Shown here: piece after piece, positions 62,316 through 64,000 of the stretch
Layout of the letters: each line of letters begins with the position of its first letter
Position numbering within the stretch: position 1 is the stretch's first letter
Origin: Lepiota brunneoincarnata
Taxonomy: Eukaryota > Basidiomycota > Agaricomycetes > Agaricales > Agaricaceae
Assembly (NCBI GenBank): GCA_023014365.1
Contig: JAEBUN010000011.1
Location: forward strand, 682,001 to 746,000
Reading direction: 5' to 3'
Length of the DNA: 64,000 nt
The notes under the pieces: model-generated
Databases searched by the model: none
What the model was told of the DNA's origin: nothing
The model's input: the letters and a program-made list of their open reading frames with translations, nothing else
Translations under genes and position numbers: made by a program

Positions 62316-62698
62316 TGGAAACCATCCAAAACACGCCCCTTCAGCCCCCAATTCAAATATCTTGGCTTTGTATGGGATCTTGATGCCAAGACTGTAAAAA
62401 TTCCAGAACATAAGAAAGTCAAATACCTAATAAAGTTATCACCTTAGCAGTCACCCAAACCCAGTTCACGAAAAGGAACAGAATCTATTCTCGGCATCCT
62501 AGTTCATTGCTCACTAGCACTTCCTGATGGTCGATCTCATTTACCTGCCATCTCACAATTTGCAGCCTCCTTTAATGGGAAGTCACAGTTCTCAAAATGG
62601 ACCCCAAACTCAACTGTCACTCTAGACATTTAATGGTGGATGACACAATTAAAAAACCCCTTCTGTGGTTTGCCAATACTCACACCACCCCCACCATC
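62316..62698 (+). pseudogene. DIRS-like reverse transcriptase, 3' part and connection
   Basis: Continues the RT from 54182: WKPSKTRPFSPQFKYLGFVW then DLDAKTVKIPEHKK, the typical LGWPW...F.YLGF.WDL block. Two stops here are TAG and TAA at expected Gln positions (LSP-stop-QSPK; LDI-stop-WWMT). Ends at PPPPS where the solo LTR is inserted. Confidence 0.75.
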
Positions 62699-63114
62699 TG
62701 TTACCCGGGTTAGGAGTTCGCTCTTGAGTAGCATGGGGTTCAACACAGGATGTCTATACAGACTTGGTCCTGTCCTACTGAGCGTGACTTGGAGACAACA
62801 GAGCACTATAAGTCCAGCCAGTTATGGCAAAGAGGTATAGGAGGCAAGAACTTTATAACACTAAGATAAGGATACAAGGGTATGGTACAGTATCCTTATA
62901 TACTACTATGTGTGGCTATGCTCCTACTATATATATCTGGACCCAGGTAAGTGAGTCATATCCTTATCTATCTAAATATAGATTGTTCTGATGGTACATC
63001 TGATTGTTTCAGGATGACAGGTCTTCTGTCTATTTATATACTTTGGATGCTTCTGATAAGAGTTCCTTCCGGTGAGGCATCTGATAAGGGAGTTTAAGGG
63101 GACTTCTGATAACA
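62699..63114 (-). mobile_element. Solo LTR in inverse orientation (Ty3 family, U3 subfamily B), TSD CCATC
   Basis: 416 bp reading TGTTATCAGAAG...GGGTAACA on the minus strand. TSD CCATC at 62694-62698 and 63115-63119. Removing it and one TSD joins PPPPS to NTELWEDAS in frame. Confidence 0.92.
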
Positions 63115-63117
63115 CCA

Positions 63118-63597
63118 TCCAATACTGAATTGTGGGAAGATGCATCCACATCCTGGGGTATCGGTGCAGTCCTTGACAAGGAATGGGACTCCTGGAGACT
63201 GACAGAAAAATGGAATAATCACCCTGCCCAAAGAATCAGATGGGCCAAGATTATTGCAATTGAATGTGGCCTTAGATTAGCAATCCACCATAGCTACTCA
63301 AACTCTCATCTCATCATCAGATCTGACAATACTGGCATCATAGGAGTGATCCAAGGTGGAAAATCCAGGAACCTGGAACACAATTCAGTCTTACAATGCA
63401 TTACTACCCTCCTTCATACACACTCATTATGGATATCAACTCTTTATGTTCCTTCTGATTCTAACTTAGCAGATAAACCTTCTCAAGGATTCCCTATTAA
63501 CCACCTCATCTATTCATCAGACACCTTTCCACTCCCTGACATTCTGACATCTTTTCTAATACCCAACCATCCTTGTAAAATCCACCCTCCTTCATAG
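63118..63597 (+). CDS. DIRS-like element RNase H domain
   Basis: Open frame with the four acidic RNase H residues: LWEDASTSWGIGAVL (D), KIIAIECGLRLAI (E), LIIRSDNTGIIGVIQGG (D) and YVPSDSNLADKPSQG (D). Degrades the RNA strand of the RNA:DNA hybrid during reverse transcription. Ends at TAG 63595-63597. The best-preserved part of the element. Confidence 0.8.
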   Translation, partial: SNTELWEDASTSWGIGAVLDKEWDSWRLTEKWNNHPAQRIRWAKIIAIECGLRLAIHHSYSNSHLIIRSDNTGIIGVIQGGKSRNLEHNSVLQCITTLLHTHSLWISTLYVPSDSNLADKPSQGFPINHLIYSSDTFPLPDILTSFLIPNHPCKIHPPS

Positions 63598-63738
63598 AAA
63601 TTGATTACCTAATTACAACCCAAAACAACTGCCCCCCCCCAGTTCCTTTTCAACAACAACCAAACACCGAAAATGCCATCATGTCATATACCCCAGAAAC
63701 CAACACCAGTTGCCCACCTTATACACACCCCCAGATGG

Positions 63739-64000
63739 CTCAAGCCCTCAGCTCTTCCCCATTTAACCCCCTCCACACAACAAAAAATCAACATGGCCTT
63801 ACAACACAGTTGGGCTCCATCTACGTTCAAAGCATACAAGTCAATAGTACAACAATTCCTAAAATTCTGTGACAGAGAAAACATCCCACAATACCTATGC
63901 ACCCCATCCCCAGAAATAGTGTTATGTGCCTTCGCAGCAGACAGAATTGGCTATACATCTGGTAATACAGCCTGGAACAAGATTGCAACCATAAGGGTAT
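63739..64000 (+). CDS. Tyrosine recombinase, N-terminal domain (3' truncated by window)
   Basis: 87 codons without a stop: LKPSALPHLTPSTQQKINMA, LQHSWAPSTFKAYKSIVQQF, LKFCDRENIPQYLCTPSP and LCAFAADRIGYTSGNTAWNK. This is the SAM-like core-binding domain of phage-integrase-type recombinases (S/T..Y...V..F..FC). The catalytic R-H-R-Y domain would lie beyond the window. It identifies the host element as DIRS-like. Confidence 0.75.

Larger units (their letters stand above)
51360..64000 (+). mobile_element. DIRS-like (tyrosine-recombinase) retroelement, split by nested insertions, right end outside window
   Basis: Order on the plus strand: Gag-like frames (from about 51471), Cys/His zinc-binding segment, reverse transcriptase (to 54182), [8.1-kb Ty3 element], rest of RT and connection (from 62316), [inverted solo LTR], RNase H (to 63597), tyrosine recombinase N-terminal domain (63739 to window end). 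The order RT-RNase H-YR without integrase or protease is that of DIRS-like elements. Frames carry stops (mainly TGA). The left terminus is unclear; it lies between 51353 and 51471 if the LTR at 51054 is unrelated. Confidence 0.75.

Overview
The window looks like nuclear DNA of an agaricomycete basidiomycete, most likely close to Rhizoctonia/Ceratobasidiaceae. That placement is an inference. It rests on very short introns (about 50-75 bp) with GT-AG ends, 8-14 nt micro-exons, several NACHT NTPases of the basidiomycete type, a mushroom-type sesquiterpene synthase, DUF2264 genes, duplicated class-II-like P450 genes, and basidiomycete Ty3 and DIRS-like retroelements. No prokaryotic feature is present.

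Layout. 0-14.7 kb: gene-rich, GC-balanced DNA with the C-terminus of a WD40-type STAND protein, a NACHT NTPase (-), a single-pass Ser/Thr-rich membrane protein (-), a decayed DUF2264 gene, a short-chain dehydrogenase (+), a solo LTR and a multi-TM gene remnant. 14.8-27.8 kb: an AT-rich, CpG-poor island with no intact host gene. It holds solo LTRs with target-site duplications, a 71-bp minisatellite of over 2 kb interrupted by two LTR insertions, a 0.65-kb direct repeat at both sides, and one complete Tc1-type transposon with an intact 350-aa transposase. 27.8-40.6 kb: a tandemly duplicated [DUF2264 - P450] block, all copies carrying small frameshifts. 40.6-44.5 kb: tRNA-Glu(CUC), an intact mitochondrial ribosomal protein mL44 gene and an intact five-exon sesquiterpene synthase. 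46.2-50.7 kb: two more NACHT genes, one clearly broken in its Walker A motif. 51.0-64.0 kb: a DIRS-like tyrosine-recombinase retroelement running off the window. It is split by a complete 8.1-kb Ty3 chromovirus (TSD GGCCC) and again by an inverted solo LTR (TSD CCATC).

How the parts relate. The intact terpene synthase and mL44 genes splice with perfect frames, so the frameshifts in the P450, DUF2264, SDR and NACHT copies probably reflect real decay in part, though assembly indels cannot be excluded. SDR, two P450s and the terpene synthase lie within 32 kb and could be relics of a terpenoid locus, which is speculative. In the retroelements nearly every in-frame stop is TGA where Arg is expected. 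Other changes are Arg to Trp, Cys or Gln, and the two LTRs of the Ty3 element differ largely by TG/CA reciprocal changes. This points to CpG-directed deamination of methylated repeats. The Tc1 element keeps its CpGs and looks recent.
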